DNA of 64,000 nt from Anaeromyces robustus (Eukaryota; Neocallimastigomycota; Neocallimastigomycetes; Neocallimastigales; Neocallimastigaceae). Positions 26,002-43,136 of this stretch are shown here, piece after piece; position 1 is the first letter of the stretch; each line of letters opens with the position of its first letter. The stretch lies in NCBI GenBank assembly GCA_002104895.1, contig MCFG01000013.1, forward strand, positions 132,001 through 196,000. Direction: 5' to 3'. The position numbers were made by a program, and so were the translations under genes. The notes beneath the pieces are model-generated. The model ran no database searches. It worked only from the letters and a program-made list of their open reading frames with translations, and had not been told where the DNA came from.

Positions 26002-26909
26002 TTTATTTACTTTTGTTTCCAATATAAAAATATTAATAAATAATTTGAAAAATATAAAATAATATTAAAATTAATGAAAAGAATTCAATTTTTTTTTTTC
26101 TTTTTTCCAGAAATTGTTGATCTTTATTATATATAAATTATATTTAATTCAATTAATTTAATTAAACAATTATTATTTATTTTTTCAGAATTGTTATGTT
26201 TATTTTATTTTTATTATAATTATATTTAATTAAATCTAAAAAAGAAAATCATTTATTATATATAATTTAATTATATTTGACTTACATTTAATTTTTCTAT
26301 AAAAAAAAAATAAAATTAATATTTGTTATATCAACCACAAAAAAAAAATTCTTTTTCTAGTTATTTAAAAAATTATTAATAATAAATAAATATATAATAA
26401 TTTAAATAAATAAAAAAATTATTTCCTCATTTTTTATTGGAAAACAAGTTTTTAAGACTTTAATTAATTATTAATAAAGATTAAAAAAAAAAAATAAAAA
26501 AATTATAAAAAAATAAAAAAAAAAAAAAAAAATTAAATAAAAATAGTATATATTTTTATAAAAAAAAAATTATATTAAAAACATATATTTTATATATTCT
26601 ATATAGAGTTAATATTTTTAAATATATTATTATCAAGCGATATTTCAAAAAAATAATTATTTTTTTTTTTCATAATATTATTTTTTTATTTAATATTTTT
26701 TATTTTTTACTAATTGTAAAAATTTCAACTAGAAACAAAATAAAATATAAAAAAAGATAATATTAAATGAATAAATATTGGATTAATTGATATAAATGTA
26801 TAAAAAAATATATATTTTTTTTGATATTAATACTAATATTACTAATAATAATAATAAATAATAAACTAATTAACTAATTTTTATTTATTTATTAGTATTA
26901 GTATTAGTA
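26002..26909. other. Intergenic spacer, no features seen
   Basis: 908 bp of A/T sequence between the prefoldin start and the stop of the E2 gene, with homopolymer runs and short TAATAT-type repeats. No exon, hairpin or motif of note. It must hold the prefoldin promoter and the E2 polyadenylation site. Confidence 0.6.
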
Positions 26910-29872
<2,963 letters not shown>

Positions 29873-32195
29873 GGAAAATTCATTTAATGATTAAAAAGAA
29901 AGAAAGAAAGAAATAAAGAAAAAAAGAAAATATATATATGATGTATGTATTTTATTTTTATTTGTATTATTATATTGTTTTTATTTGAATATATATATTA
30001 AAAATAAATGTGTAAATTATTTACAAAAATGTAGATTTCAAAAATCAAAATTTTATATATATATAATAATAAAATTTAATTTATTATGAGTATGGAATAT
30101 ATTAAAAAAAAATAAAAACTTGTATTAAATATTAACAGTTATTTTAAATGTTTTATTATTAGTATTAATATTATTATTACTAATAATTGAAATTATGATT
30201 ATTTTATTTTTATTATATATATATTTCTTTATAAATTGATTTTAATATATTTTCAATGAATATAAATATAAATATTAATATTAATAAAAATATAAATTAC
30301 ATATATTTAAATAAATTAATAAAAAAAAAAAAAGAAAAATAAAGATATTAATATATAATATAAATATTATATAATATTATCAATAGTTATTAAAATGAAA
30401 ATAAATGTTAAAAAAAAAATAAAATAAAAATAAAAATTCAAAATCGAAATTTAAAAATTAAATTCAAAATTCAAAATTCAAAATCCAAAATCTATATTTT
30501 AATATAAATATATAAGAAACTTAAAAAAAAATATTTATAAATAATATTCATATATAATTAAGCAATAATAAATAAACAAATAAAAAAAAATTTCTTTTTT
30601 TTTTTTTTTTTAATATAAAATAATGTGGTAAGGTTACACAAAATTATAATAATTAAAAAGTTTTATTACCAACATCAACATTTTCATTTACTTTTTAATA
30701 TTATAATTAAAAATTGTTACAGGTATGACATTTCCAACAACTTAATAAGACTTTAATATTTGAATTTATTAATCATGAAAAATAAATATGTTAATCACAT
30801 TATATCACATTATGTTATTATTAATTAAATTTGTAAGAGATAATACTTAGATAAACTATAAATTATATCTTATATTGATATTATTTCTTTGAATTTTGTA
30901 TTCTAAAGATTTTTTCTCTATGTACATTAGACATTAGACTTAAAAACAAATTGTATTATATGATAAATTTTTTAGTTGATTTATAATTTTTCAAAAAATT
31001 AAATTTGTGAGTTTTAAATATATTTAGAACTCATAAATTATATTCTAATTATAATTTTTTTAAGAGTTATTAATATTATCATTTTTTTTTTAAGTAAATT
31101 ACTTTTTTATGATAAACTATAAATATATATAAAAAAAAAAAAATAACTAAATGAATACAAAAATAAAAATAAGAATTGAAAAATACTATAAAATACTGGT
31201 TCGATACTACCCCAAGTACAGTAGTTTATACACTTTATCAAGATAGTTACTTCAGGTTAAGTTTTTGAGAGAGTTACTCAATCCTCATAAAATAATATTA
31301 GTATATTGTGTAGAATTAAATCTTAATAATGTGGGGTTTCCTTGGTAACCATTATTTGTATGTGGGATTTGTAGACTAGATTCATTATTAAGAAAGTATT
31401 AGGGTTTAAGTACAAATGTAAGACATATGAATATACTAAAGACATCGACGTCGAAATGGTAAGGTATGGAATATAATTCCAATATATTCATGTAATAATA
31501 TATAATAAGTCTATAAAAAAAATATTATAAAGTAGAATAATAAATAATTTGATTTTTTTTCTAATTTTTAGTTTTTTTTTTTTTTTTTTTCTTAGTTTTT
31601 ATTTTTATTGTTTTTGTTTTTATTGTTTTTGTTTGTTATAAATTAATTATTTATATGATCGAACATCTTTTCTTTATTTCTTTAAACGAAATACATGAAT
31701 TTTCAACGTTTATTTATTTATTACTTTCATATTTATCGTTCAAGTTGTTATTTACTTTATTATAAAAATATTATTCAAACAAATAGTGAAAGTATTTTTG
31801 ATTTTTTGACTAGGATTAATCTTATATTTAAAATAATAATTTAATTTTAAACTAAACATACGCATAGATTATATTAAAGTAAAGAATATACATTATATGA
31901 AATGTAAAAATAAATATAAGTAATAAAAGATAAAAAAGAAAATAATAAAATTTATTACAGATATTAATTTAATATTTTTTAATATTAAATTAAATAAAAA
32001 GGAAAGAAATTTAAACTTTCCCATTCAACGTATGAAATACCACTCGAATTTGTATCATAATAAATTCTATTTCTTATCCTTTCAACGTTGACGTTCTTGA
32101 AGCTGCTTGGGGTGTTCTTATTGTTATTATATCAGTTGAGGAGAATCTGAAAGGATATATTTACAATTGGTATAATAACAGTAAGATGTGACAGG

Positions 32196-32229
32196 CCCAC
32201 AATAACCTCACAATAACCCCACAATAACC
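32196..32229 (+). repeat. Three direct 11-bp repeats (CCCACAATAAC)
   Basis: CCCACAATAAC, CTCACAATAAC and CCCACAATAAC follow each other directly. The GC content is high for this genome. It lies within the decayed patch; purpose unknown. Confidence 0.75.
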
Positions 32230-32984
32230 GGAACAAGAGACGTTGATGAACCTTTAATAAAATAATTCATGTTATGTCATTGTCACCATTCCATATCAAT
32301 ATTTAGTATTTTTCAAATGCCTAACATCTATCAAAGGAAAGAGTTATGCATCAAGTAATCTATTTATATTATCTTATCTTCATAATCTTCGTCCGAATCC
32401 ATAAATATTTCTAGTGATTTATCATCAATAGTTAAGGCAAATTTAAGGAATAAATTATCAGCGAAGTTAAAAATTGTATTTCTACCTTGTTTAAAGGCTT
32501 TATAATTGAAAATAAATTTTTTTTTTTTTTTTTTTTTTTTTTTGGCAATAAAATAATGAAAACTTTATTTAAATTTAATTTAAAAAGTACATGTTATAAA
32601 GTAATTGTACATATTAAAACTTAATCTAATAAAGAATAATAATTTATTATTTAATAGATAGTAATAATTTATAATTACTTCATATGGTATAGTGTATATT
32701 ATTAAATTAAATCAAGTTGGAAAGTTATTATCATTATTAGATGCGTGTGACCTACTGTCTTGTCCTACTGAATTGTCAGCTTCGACGCTCTTGGTTAGAT
32801 TGTTGGGATACCTATTGAATAATGACCAGATCTGGCCACTAACAGTAGGCATAATTCTAAGTAAAAGTGCGGATATACGTACCAAAAGTGGAACATCCGA
32901 AAAGGTGCTAGGTTTAAGTTGCGCCTTACAAAGACTGTTCCACTCCTCTTTCCCCAAGTTATAATGATTAACTCTTCCACCAAG

Positions 32985-33048
32985 AAAGTTTTTCTCATTA
33001 GATTTATTTTCAATAAAAATTGAAAATAAATCTAATGAGAAAAACTTT
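32985..33048. repeat. Perfect inverted repeat, 30-bp arms, AAAA loop
   Basis: Arms 32985-33014 and 33019-33048 are fully complementary, separated by four A residues. A poly-T run of more than 25 bases begins shortly after (33052). The arms contain ordinary mixed sequence (AAAGTTTTTCTCATTAGATT...), so this is not a simple AT palindrome. Confidence 0.92.
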
Positions 33049-33049
33049 G

Positions 33050-33086
<37 letters not shown>

Positions 33087-33639
33087 TTTTTACCTCAGCA
33101 AGGGGTAGCACGTAGAAAAGTTTTCAAGTATTGATTTACCTTTAAGCAAAAATTTGTAATTAAATTGAAAACCGCTACGTATTCTCATAATTCAGAACTC
33201 AAGTTGGTGTTGGGGTAAGTTAGAATAAGATCTTGTATATCTTTTGATAGTTTCATATTTATATTCAATGTAAGTAGTAGCTCTTTAATACAAGATTTTC
33301 TTCACTTATCAAAACAATGAATTTGAGCTATAGCACAAATAGCTGAAAAAAGTAAATCAAATAGTGAAAATAAAAAGAAAAAAAAAAAAAAAAAAAAAAA
33401 TTTTTTTTTCAAAAACACAATTGAATGAATCAATAAAAAATAATTTTTTTGTTCTATAAATTTTTTTTTTTAATTCGTTAATTTTTTTATTTTATTTTTT
33501 TTTTTTTATTTTTATTTTTTTTTTTTTTTTTTTTTTTTTATTTTTTTCTTTTACTTTAAATTTTAATTACTCTACATTTTAATTAATATTTTTTAATTTT
33601 ATATAAAAGGATAGTTATCAGCAATTAAGATTTATGGAA

Positions 33640-33694
<55 letters not shown>

Positions 33695-34201
33695 ATTATT
33701 ATAATTATTATTATAGTATTAAAATTATTAAATATTTATATAATTTTTTTTTAGTTATTTTTTTTTTTTTTAGAAAAAAAAAAAATTATAAGAAAATATT
33801 ATTATTAATTAAAATATTTACATTTTTTATTTTAATATATACTTAAAAATATATTAAAATAATATAAAAGGTAATTTTATAAAAATAAAATGAAAAAAAA
33901 AAAAAAAAAGAAATAGATAAATAAATAATTAAAAAAATAAAAAAAAAAAATAAAAAAAAATAAAATATTATATGACTTTAAATAATAAATAGAATATTTA
34001 TGTAAGATTAATAATTAATATATTATTAATTATGAATATAAAAAAATTTTTTTAAACTTTATAAAGTTATATTATAACTTTTTAAATGAAACAATAAATA
34101 ATTATTGATTATTAGAATAATTATGTAATTCTTAATTATTATTACTATTATTATTATAATTATTACTATTATTATTATAATTATAATTATTATTATTATT
34201 A

Positions 34202-34245
<44 letters not shown>

Positions 34246-34368
34246 TAAAATATTTCTTTCCCTTATAACTTCTCCTTTTCCTTTTTTTTTTTTTTTTTTA
34301 AAAAATAATTTGAATTATTTCTTATTATCATTATCATTACTATTACTATAATATTTTATTTTAATTTT

Positions 34369-34411
<43 letters not shown>

Positions 34412-34420
34412 ATTTTTTAA

Positions 34421-37014
34421 TTAATAATGAGTAAATCCAGCACGATGATAATAAGTTCTTGATCTTGTACGTTTGTCATATTCAACAAATGTATCATAAA
34501 GTTCTTTTTCTGTTTGCTTCATAATTGATAAACCTAAACTATCATTACCACTGGCTGATGATGGAGCTGAACAATTAGATGGTGAATTCATTTCATTTTG
34601 TTGTATGACTTCATTAATATTACTAACATCATCACATTCAATCTTTCCATCAACTTTAAATAATAAATCTTCAAGTTTTATATTATTAAGTTGAGAACTG
34701 TATTGCTCATAAATTTCTTTAATATACTTATTTTTAGCAATATCCCAATTTCTTTTAGCTGCTGCAATTTCTTCATCTGAACAATGAACATCTTCTTCTT
34801 CTTTATAAGGTATATATTGATAATTAAAGCTATTTGTACCACCTAAGCATTCAGGTATTTCAGATTCATCTATATAATTTTTAATTTCACTTTTATCCTT
34901 GAGGAATTGAACTTTATTTGCTACTACTGGATCTAATAATTGTTTAATAATTTTCCAACAACCGTGGAAAATCCATGGGGCACCAACAATTAATGCAACA
35001 CCTAACATTTCTGGGTAATAATTTTGGAAACAATTTAATAAGAAACGTATAAATCCATAATCCTATTTATATTTAAAATAATAAATACATTTATAATATA
35101 TATAATGTATAATAAGAAATACATATACATACATAAGTATGTGTATATATTTAATTAAAATAAATGAATGAATGAATAAAAATATTTATATTAATATCTA
35201 TTAATTTTTTATAAAATTTTTTCGTATAATTTTAAAAAATATTGTAATAATAATAATAATAATAAAATATATTTATATTATATGACTTTTAAATAATAAA
35301 AATATTCTTTTTTCTCAATTTACCATATTTTGCATAGAGAAACCATTCATATCAAAGACCATACAAGCTGTTGGAGCATCCCTATTTAAAATTAATCTTA
35401 CAGTTTCCATAGAAAGTATAGTCATTTTTTCAGTTTCCATTTGTGGTCTAACATCTTTAATATGTTTACTAACATGAATATATGTTATAAATCTTCCTTG
35501 TTTATCATATTTATAGAAATAAACTTTTCCACAAGAAAATTCTTCTTGGTCTATAATTCTTTCACCCTTTTTACATAAACCTTCAATATCATAAGTAACT
35601 CTAAAAATTAAAGCATTTAATAACATTTTCAATGCATCTGTTACTTTCTTCTTTCTAATAGTTTTAAGATTATATATTTAATAATATTTAATATAAATAT
35701 AATGGAACAAAATAATATATATATTAGATATTCTATGATATTAAAAATATATATATATATATATTTTTTTTTTAAATTTAAAAACTATTATAAAAATAAT
35801 AATAATAAAATCTTATAATATCTTAATATAGATACTTTAAGACATATACATCATTATTTTAATTTTTATTAACATTTTATTTTTATATTGAATCATATTA
35901 AATAAATGTTTCTGATATTATATTATGGCATTATATAATGATTATATTTATATTTGTATTTTATTTTTCTTTTATATTATTTTTATGTTATTCTTTTAGT
36001 ATTTATAATTTATATTTTATATAAGTGTAATTTTTTTCTATATTTAAATTTATATATATTATTGTATTTTTTTTTTTTTTTCTATATTTAAATTTATATA
36101 TATTGTTGTATTTTTTTTTTCTTTTCTATATTTAAATTTATATATATTATTGTATTTTTTTTTTTTTTTATATTTAAATTTATATATATTATTGTATTTT
36201 TTTTTTTTCTATATTTAAATTTATATATATTATTGTATTTTTTTTTTCTATATTTAAATTTATATATATTATTGTATTTTTTTTTTTTTTTCTATATTTA
36301 AATTTATATATATTATTGTATTTTTTTTTCTATATTTAAATTTATATATATTATTGTATTTTTTTTTTCTATATTTAAATTTATATATATTATGTATTTT
36401 TACCTAGCTACAATAAATCTTAAAAGAAGAGTATTTACACCTTCAATACCTGCACTCCAAAACAAACATTCCCATAATTTTTGTTTAAACTCTTTTGAAT
36501 CTAAATTAATAACAGAATTTGTATCTTCAATTTCAGAACATTCAAATAATGCAGCCTCCTCTGAAGTAAAGTTTTCAGGTTCATTTGTCAAATTCTTTGA
36601 TGGTTTTCTAGTAATACTATTAGAACTATTTGCACGACTATGATTGCCTTTTTTAAATAAATTTCTTTTAGTACTTCCTGAAGTATTTGCACTATCACTT
36701 TCATTACTACTAAGTAAACGTGAAGCATCACTATTACTTTTTCTTTTAGAATCTTCTGTTGAACTTCTTTCTATATATGATTGATTACTATATTTTTTTG
36801 ACATTAAATCCTTCAATGTTGTTTTTGGATTCTCATCAAAAAGACAAGAAATAAGTTCTACCCATAATTCATTTAAACATTCTTCAGCTGAACAATCAAC
36901 TGGTGATGCACTTTTTTCTTTTTCATTTTCTTTTATACTCACATCTTTAGTTTTTTCATTACTAGAAGTATCTGAGGATAAAATACCTTTTATATTAACT
37001 TTTGGAATTATCAT
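34421..37014 (-). CDS. CRAL-TRIO (Sec14-type) lipid-binding protein
   Basis: Three exons, 527 residues: 37014-36404, 35654-35324, 35062-34421; intron phases 2 and 0. The N-terminal 170 residues are Ser/Asn-rich and disordered after a short ordered start. The CRAL-TRIO lipid-binding domain spans about 180-420: KVTDALKMLLNALIFRVTYD, GKVYFYKYDKQGRFITYIHV, TACMVFDMNGFSMQNMDYGF, YYPEMLGVALIVGAPWIFHG, WKIIKQLLDP, and the closing IPECLGGT. These are the hallmarks of Sec14/Pdr16/Csr1-like phosphatidylinositol transfer proteins, which bind a phospholipid or sterol and stimulate phosphoinositide synthesis. The ligand here is not known. A charged C-terminal tail of about 110 residues follows. Intron 1 holds a minisatellite. 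The first ATG after AT-rich sequence is used as start. Confidence 0.92.
36050..36395. repeat. Intronic minisatellite, about 8 units of 35-48 bp
   Basis: Within intron 1 of the CRAL-TRIO gene, the unit TATATTTAAATTTATATATA plus TTATTGTA and a poly-T/C run of varying length is repeated about eight times up to 12 bp before the 5' splice site at 36403. Length differences sit almost only in the poly-T part, as expected for slippage. Confidence 0.9.
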
Positions 37015-37632
37015 TTTTTATAATTACTATGTCATTATTATTATTTTTATTATTATTATTATTATTATTCAATATATATTTTTAAGTATTTGATAGTATA
37101 TATATAGGAATATATAGGATTATATTGAAAATATATTTATATATTTATTGTAAAAAAAAAAAAGTAATAAAAATTAGTATTTCTATAAAATATATATAAA
37201 TTTATAATTTAAAATTAAAATTTTTTATCTTCAATATTAATAATATTATATTAAGTATTATTGAAATTTTAAAACTAATATATAATTATTTTGTTTTAAT
37301 TTTAATAATAAGAAAAATTAAATGTGATTTCATTAAATGTTAGTAGATATTAATATTATTATCAATATCACTATCCATTTCAATAATAAATATTGTGAAT
37401 CAATTTCATATAACTTTACATTCATAATTTAAAATTTATTTTATATATACAAATATATATATTAATGAAGAAAATGTATTCAATGCTTTCTAAAGACTTC
37501 AATATTTGAATATAATATCTTTATAAAATTTTAAATTCATTTAACATTTATACTTTATTACTACTTATTTTAATTCACATTTCATACAATAAATAAAAAC
37601 TTACTTTATATATATATATTTATTTATTTGTT

Positions 37633-37665
<33 letters not shown>

Positions 37666-38711
37666 GAACGTTTTAATTTTTTAAAAAAAAGAAAAAAAAA
37701 TTAAAAAAAAATTATAAGTAATTCTTTTTCTATATTTATATATACTAAAAATTTTTTTTTTTTTTTATTTTATATTCTTAATGATTTTTTAAAAAATACA
37801 TGTAATTAAAACAAAATAAATTCAATTTTATCTAAAGATTATTAATTATATATGAATTATAACATATTATATTACATTAATTAGTATAATATAATATATT
37901 AATCATGTAATTAGTTATTAATTTTATATCAACTTTTTATTTGAAACTTCAATTTTATAAATATTAATGTAATTTTTGTTTATATTATTATATATATGAT
38001 ATATATTACAATACACTGTATTTTCGGTTTTATTTATTTTAAAAAGTTTAAATTTAAAAAAAAAATAAAATTGTAAATTATTCATAATTTATAATATATT
38101 ATATATATAATTATATATATATACCAATACATATTAATATATAATTTTTATAAATAATATTATAAATATTATATATTATAAGTGTATTTATAATATATTT
38201 ATGATATATATTAATTACATATTTTTACATAATATTTTGTATACAAATGTATTTATTTATATATAATTAAAATTCATATATTATATATTAATATAATAGT
38301 CATATATAATATATATTTATTAAATTTATAGTAAATATATTTATTTAATATATTTGTAATATATTTATGTCATAAATACAAGAAAAAAAAATATCTTTTT
38401 TCTTGTTAATTAATAACTTTCAAATAAAAGTGACGTGATGACTAGCAATAAAAAAAAAAAAAATAGATAAAATTAAGTAGAATAAAAATTCCAAATAAAA
38501 TAACAATAACAATAATATCATAAGGAAAAAGAAAAGAAATAAATAATTATAATATAAAATATATTAATCATAAATAAAATGATGAATATTTAATAAATGA
38601 AAATTGGAAGATATTTATTTATTAAGAGTGTATATAAAATAAATAATATAGGAATAATTTTTAATAAAAAAATTTAAAAGTTACATGTACACTCAAAGAG
38701 TAATTAACAAT

Positions 38712-38764
<53 letters not shown>

Positions 38765-39752
38765 TACATATCATAAATTATATACAATTTTTATATTTTA
38801 TTTATGTTTTATATAACAGTAAAAAATTATTATTTTAATTAACCATATATGTATCTACATTTGATAAATAATTAAATTATAATTTATAATTAACCTAAGC
38901 ATCTCATTATGAATAATAATAAATTATCTTAAATAATAAATAACACACTATTTTCATAGTATAATAACATATTATATTTATTATATTAGTATTAAAATTG
39001 AAAATATTGTTTTTTTTTTTTTTTTTTAATTAATAGATATAAAAATGACCTATTTAAGAAAAAAATAAGATTTTAATTATTAATATTAAATCTAATAAAA
39101 TTTTCCAATTTGATATTATGATTATTATTATTATTATAATTTTTTTTAGTTTTTTTTTTGTTTTTTAAAACTATATATTTTGTATTATTATAATCATTTA
39201 ATATAAATAAAGTTGATTTCTTTATATATATATAAATATATACAATTTTATCATCATTTTTCATATCAATAAATTTATGCAATGGAATAGGCTATGATTA
39301 TTTTGATAAATAAAATTATTATAGTTTTTATTATTATTATTATTATTATTAATTATAAAAATAATTAAATAATATAACAAAACAAAAATCTATTTTTATT
39401 ATATATATATTTATTTATTTATTTATTCTAAAGGGTAAAAAAACTAAAAATTACTTGTCATCATCTTTTTTTTTTCTTTTTTAAAATATTATTACTATTG
39501 TTTTATTACTTTTAAAGTTTAATTTAGAATGCATGGTTAAAAAAAAAATTTTTTTTTTATTTATTTTTATACTTTATAAAAATATTAATTATTATATAAA
39601 AAGAAATTCATAAAAATAACAGATAGTAAGCAATTACAATATAATAGTAGAAAAAAATTATTTTCTACTTTTTTAATTATTGATATAGAGTATTAAATAG
39701 AGTATTAAAATAGAGTATTAATAAAGTTTCATATAAATACTGAATATCTTAA

Positions 39753-39823
<71 letters not shown>

Positions 39824-41111
39824 GAAACAGTTTTTTAAATATATTTCTTTTTAATATTAATAAATAATTATTATTTTGAGCATACAATGTTCTTTTTTTT
39901 TTTTTTTTTCAATTTTATTTACCCTTTTTTTAAATATCTGTTTTGTTTTATTATTATAATTTGATAATTTAATATGATTTTGTAATATTAAATACGATAG
40001 ATTTCGCATGATTAAAAGTATAATACAATAGAATAAATAATAATAATAATAATAAAATAATAATAATAAAACAGAATAAGAAAAATGTATATTATAAAAA
40101 AGAAATACTTTTTTATTTAAAGAAAATTACAATTTAACATGTAAATTTTTTATTTTACTATTAAATAACAAAGCAATTTATTATTATTATAACATATTAT
40201 ATTTTTAAAGTTTTTTAAAGTTTTTTAAATTAAATGTTATGGTTAAATATTTGATATATATCCAATTTTTATTTTTAATTATTCATATAAATAAACATTT
40301 CTTAAAAATAGTATTTTTTCCATGGTATAAATATTTAATCATCATTAATAATTTTATGAAATATTACATATTATATATTATTAATCATTATTATATAATC
40401 GTTCATATTATTTGCTATTTATTCCTTTATTAAGTATGATTAGTTATAATTATATCATATCCTAATCTTAATATATAATTGATTTTAAATTAAAACAAAA
40501 TATTAAATATGTAATTATTTCACTTTTCTTTTTTTTTTTTTTTTTTTTTTTTAATAATTTAATATATAAAAATTTTAATTTAAATAATGTTTTATTAATT
40601 ATAATAATTATTTATTATTTAATAACTTATTATATTAAATTATTATTTTTTTTTTTTACAATTTTTTGTTTCATTATTTTGTTTATTATTTCTTGTTATA
40701 GAATTCTTTTTTCTTTTTTCTTTTTTACTTTTTTCTTTTTCTTTTTTACTTTTTTTTTTTTTTTTAATAATTTTAATTGTAATTTTTATATTATAATTGT
40801 ACATTTTATAATGTAATCATGTAACATTTCAAAAAAAAAAATATTAACTTATTTTTTTTTATATAATATGTTATTCTAGTTGATTAAGAGGATTAATGTA
40901 TTACAAATTGTATATATAAAACAGTATGTATTGATATGTTTATTCATTTAAATACAATATATGATGGATATAATTAATAATATAATATTTTAATATATTA
41001 TATTATTAAGGATAATAAATATAAAATGATTTATGAAAAAATTTTAAAAATTTTAAAAAATTGAAAAAAGATGAAAAAAAAAAAATAAATAAAATAAAAT
41101 AAATATTAATT

Positions 41112-41183
41112 TAAATCCATTATTAAAAAATATATATTAATATTATATTGTATATTAATATATATTTTTTAATAATGGATTTA
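41112..41183. repeat. Perfect inverted repeat, 32-bp arms, 8-nt loop
   Basis: Arms 41112-41143 and 41152-41183 are fully complementary (TAAATCCATTATTAAAAAAT and so on). The outer part holds a CC/GG step, so the match is not just alternating A and T. It has no gene within 3 kb. Confidence 0.9.
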
Positions 41184-42959
41184 TAATATAATATATTATA
41201 ATATATATTAACAATTAATTGAATTAATTTTTATTTTTCGCCAATACCAAAAAAAAAAAAAAAAAAAAAAAAAAAATAAATGCAACTGCCGTTTTTTAAA
41301 ACTGTATAAATAATAAAATATATATATATATATATATATATATTTTTTATTACTATTATAACCCATTTATCAATTTATTATATATATATCTTTTTAAATA
41401 TTGCTTTTTATCTTTTTAAATATTGCTTTTTTTTATTATTCAAAAGTATTAAATAGAAATAATAAATATTGATAATTATTTATTGTTTTTATAGTTAGGA
41501 TTTAGTAATTATTAATGGTAAACATTATGCTTGTATATATATATTATTAATATTAAAGGTAATAACTTAATATATTAGAAAATAATAATATTTAATTTAT
41601 TCACCAATAATATTTAAGATGATGAATTATTCTGATAATAAATAATATAAGAATAATTAAGTAATAATTTAATAATTATTATTGACCAAATTATTTTATT
41701 TATATGAACCATATTAAAAATCATTTCAATTAATAATAATTTTAATATGTGGATTATTTAAATTATAGTTCAGACATACTTGGAAAACAAAAAAAAGAAA
41801 CTAAATATTACTTTTTTTTTATTTAATCATCCTATTAATTACATAAATATAGATATGAAATATTATGAAAAAAGTAGTAAGTGTATATTATTTATTACTT
41901 TACTTTTCTATTTTCATTTTGATAATTAAAATTATAAAGCATATTTAATAATAACAAAAAAAAAAAAAAAATAAGTAGAAATGACTAATAATAAATAAAG
42001 TTAATTTTAAAAATTCAGACAATAAATTTTTATTTATCTTTATTCATTATTAAAAATTGAAACAATTATGTGTAATTATAAAAAGCCATAAATAACATAA
42101 TTATATTGATTTTTAAATATTAAATATTAACAATAATAATCTTTAAATAATTATAAAGCCACATTAAATTTTATTGGTTTATGAAATTAATTAAAGTTTT
42201 TATTTTTTGTTTTTGTGTATTTTATTTATAAATTTTATAAATTGGGGAGAAATATAGAATTTATGATAAAATAAAAAAAGTTATGGCAAAGATTTTTTTT
42301 TTATTAAATTAAACAATAAAATACGTAAAAACTTATATATTATCAATATAAATTAATATACAGAGAATGACTATTACTTATAATTAAAATCACAATGAAA
42401 AAAAAAATTTGGCTAATAAATATTGTTTGATAAGGCTATAAAATGAATTATCATTTAATAAACTAAATAAATAATATTAATTAATAAAATAATATTATAA
42501 ATTTTTTTTATTTTATTATAAAGATTATTAAAAAGAAAAAAAAAAACATTTTATATTTTATATTTATCTTTATTTTATTAATTTATTTATCTTTCTTTAT
42601 TTTTATTATATTAATTTATTTTATTTTTTTATTTTTATATTATTAATTTATTTATTTCATTTATTTATTTCATTTATTCTATTTGTTTAATTTTAATTTT
42701 AATTTTATAGTTTTTTTTTTTTTTTTTTAAATAATTACAACAATTTCTGGGGAGAAATTTAATATTTTCTTTTTTTTGTTTTATTTATTATATTTTTTAA
42801 CTGTTAACTGTTAAGTATCAAATCAAAAATTTTAATAATTAATTTTTTTTTTTTTTAAAACTATCACTTAGTTACACAACTATCTTTTTTTACAATATAA
42901 TTTGATTTTTTATATATTAAATTAATAATAATTAATTTACTATTTAATGATGATTTTTA

Positions 42960-43083
42960 AATTTTATTTAATGAAAATAAATAAATATAAATAAATAAGT
43001 AAATAAATATTAATAAATAAATAAATAAATAAATATAAATAAATAAATAAATAAATATTAATAAATAAATAAATAAATAAATA

Positions 43084-43132
<49 letters not shown>

Positions 43133-43136
43133 AATA
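42960..43136. repeat. (AAAT)n array with AAATATT interruptions
   Basis: AAAT units with periodic ATATAAAT and ATTAATAAAT interruptions, showing a longer period laid over the 4-bp unit. The same simple repeat recurs at several other sites in the window. Confidence 0.85.

Larger units (their letters stand above)
31190..33370. mobile_element. Possible decayed transposable element or gene relics
   Basis: Several stretches have protein-like reading frames without a complete gene. On the minus strand, 32540-32370 reads about 52 codons (FNYKAFKQGRNTIFNFADN ... DEDYEDKII, stop). On the minus strand, 33290-33090 reads LSKDIQDLILTYPNTNLSSE and then, in another frame, RIRSGFQFNYKFLLKGKSIL, as expected after a frameshift. 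The stretch 32700-32960 is open on both strands (90 and 81 codons). No reverse transcriptase, integrase or transposase motif was recognised, and no long terminal repeat pair was seen. The call rests on composition and broken frames only. Confidence 0.3.
29873..34420. other. Long gene-poor region with a higher-GC, decayed patch
   Basis: No intact gene was found. From 29873 to about 31190 and from 33380 to 34420 the DNA is simple A/T sequence with TTA runs and poly-T. Between about 31190 and 33370 the composition is distinctly richer in G and C, with interrupted open frames on both strands and a perfect 30-bp hairpin, which suggests remnants of a mobile element or lost gene. Confidence 0.55.

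Noticed and set aside
31198-31260. GGTTCGAT resembling a tRNA T loop
   Set aside because: The flanking bases do not pair as a T stem and no anticodon or acceptor arm could be fitted.
33634-33846. Plus-strand frame of polyTyr
   Set aside because: TTA/TAT repeat read in one frame; no domain and no context.
39073-39290. Possible last exon (HKFIDMKNDDKI start) with a TAG acceptor
   Set aside because: Two nearby upstream coding-like pieces (near 39455 and 39535) could not be joined in a phase that avoids stops, and most of the frame is Asn/Lys/Ile/Tyr as expected by chance.
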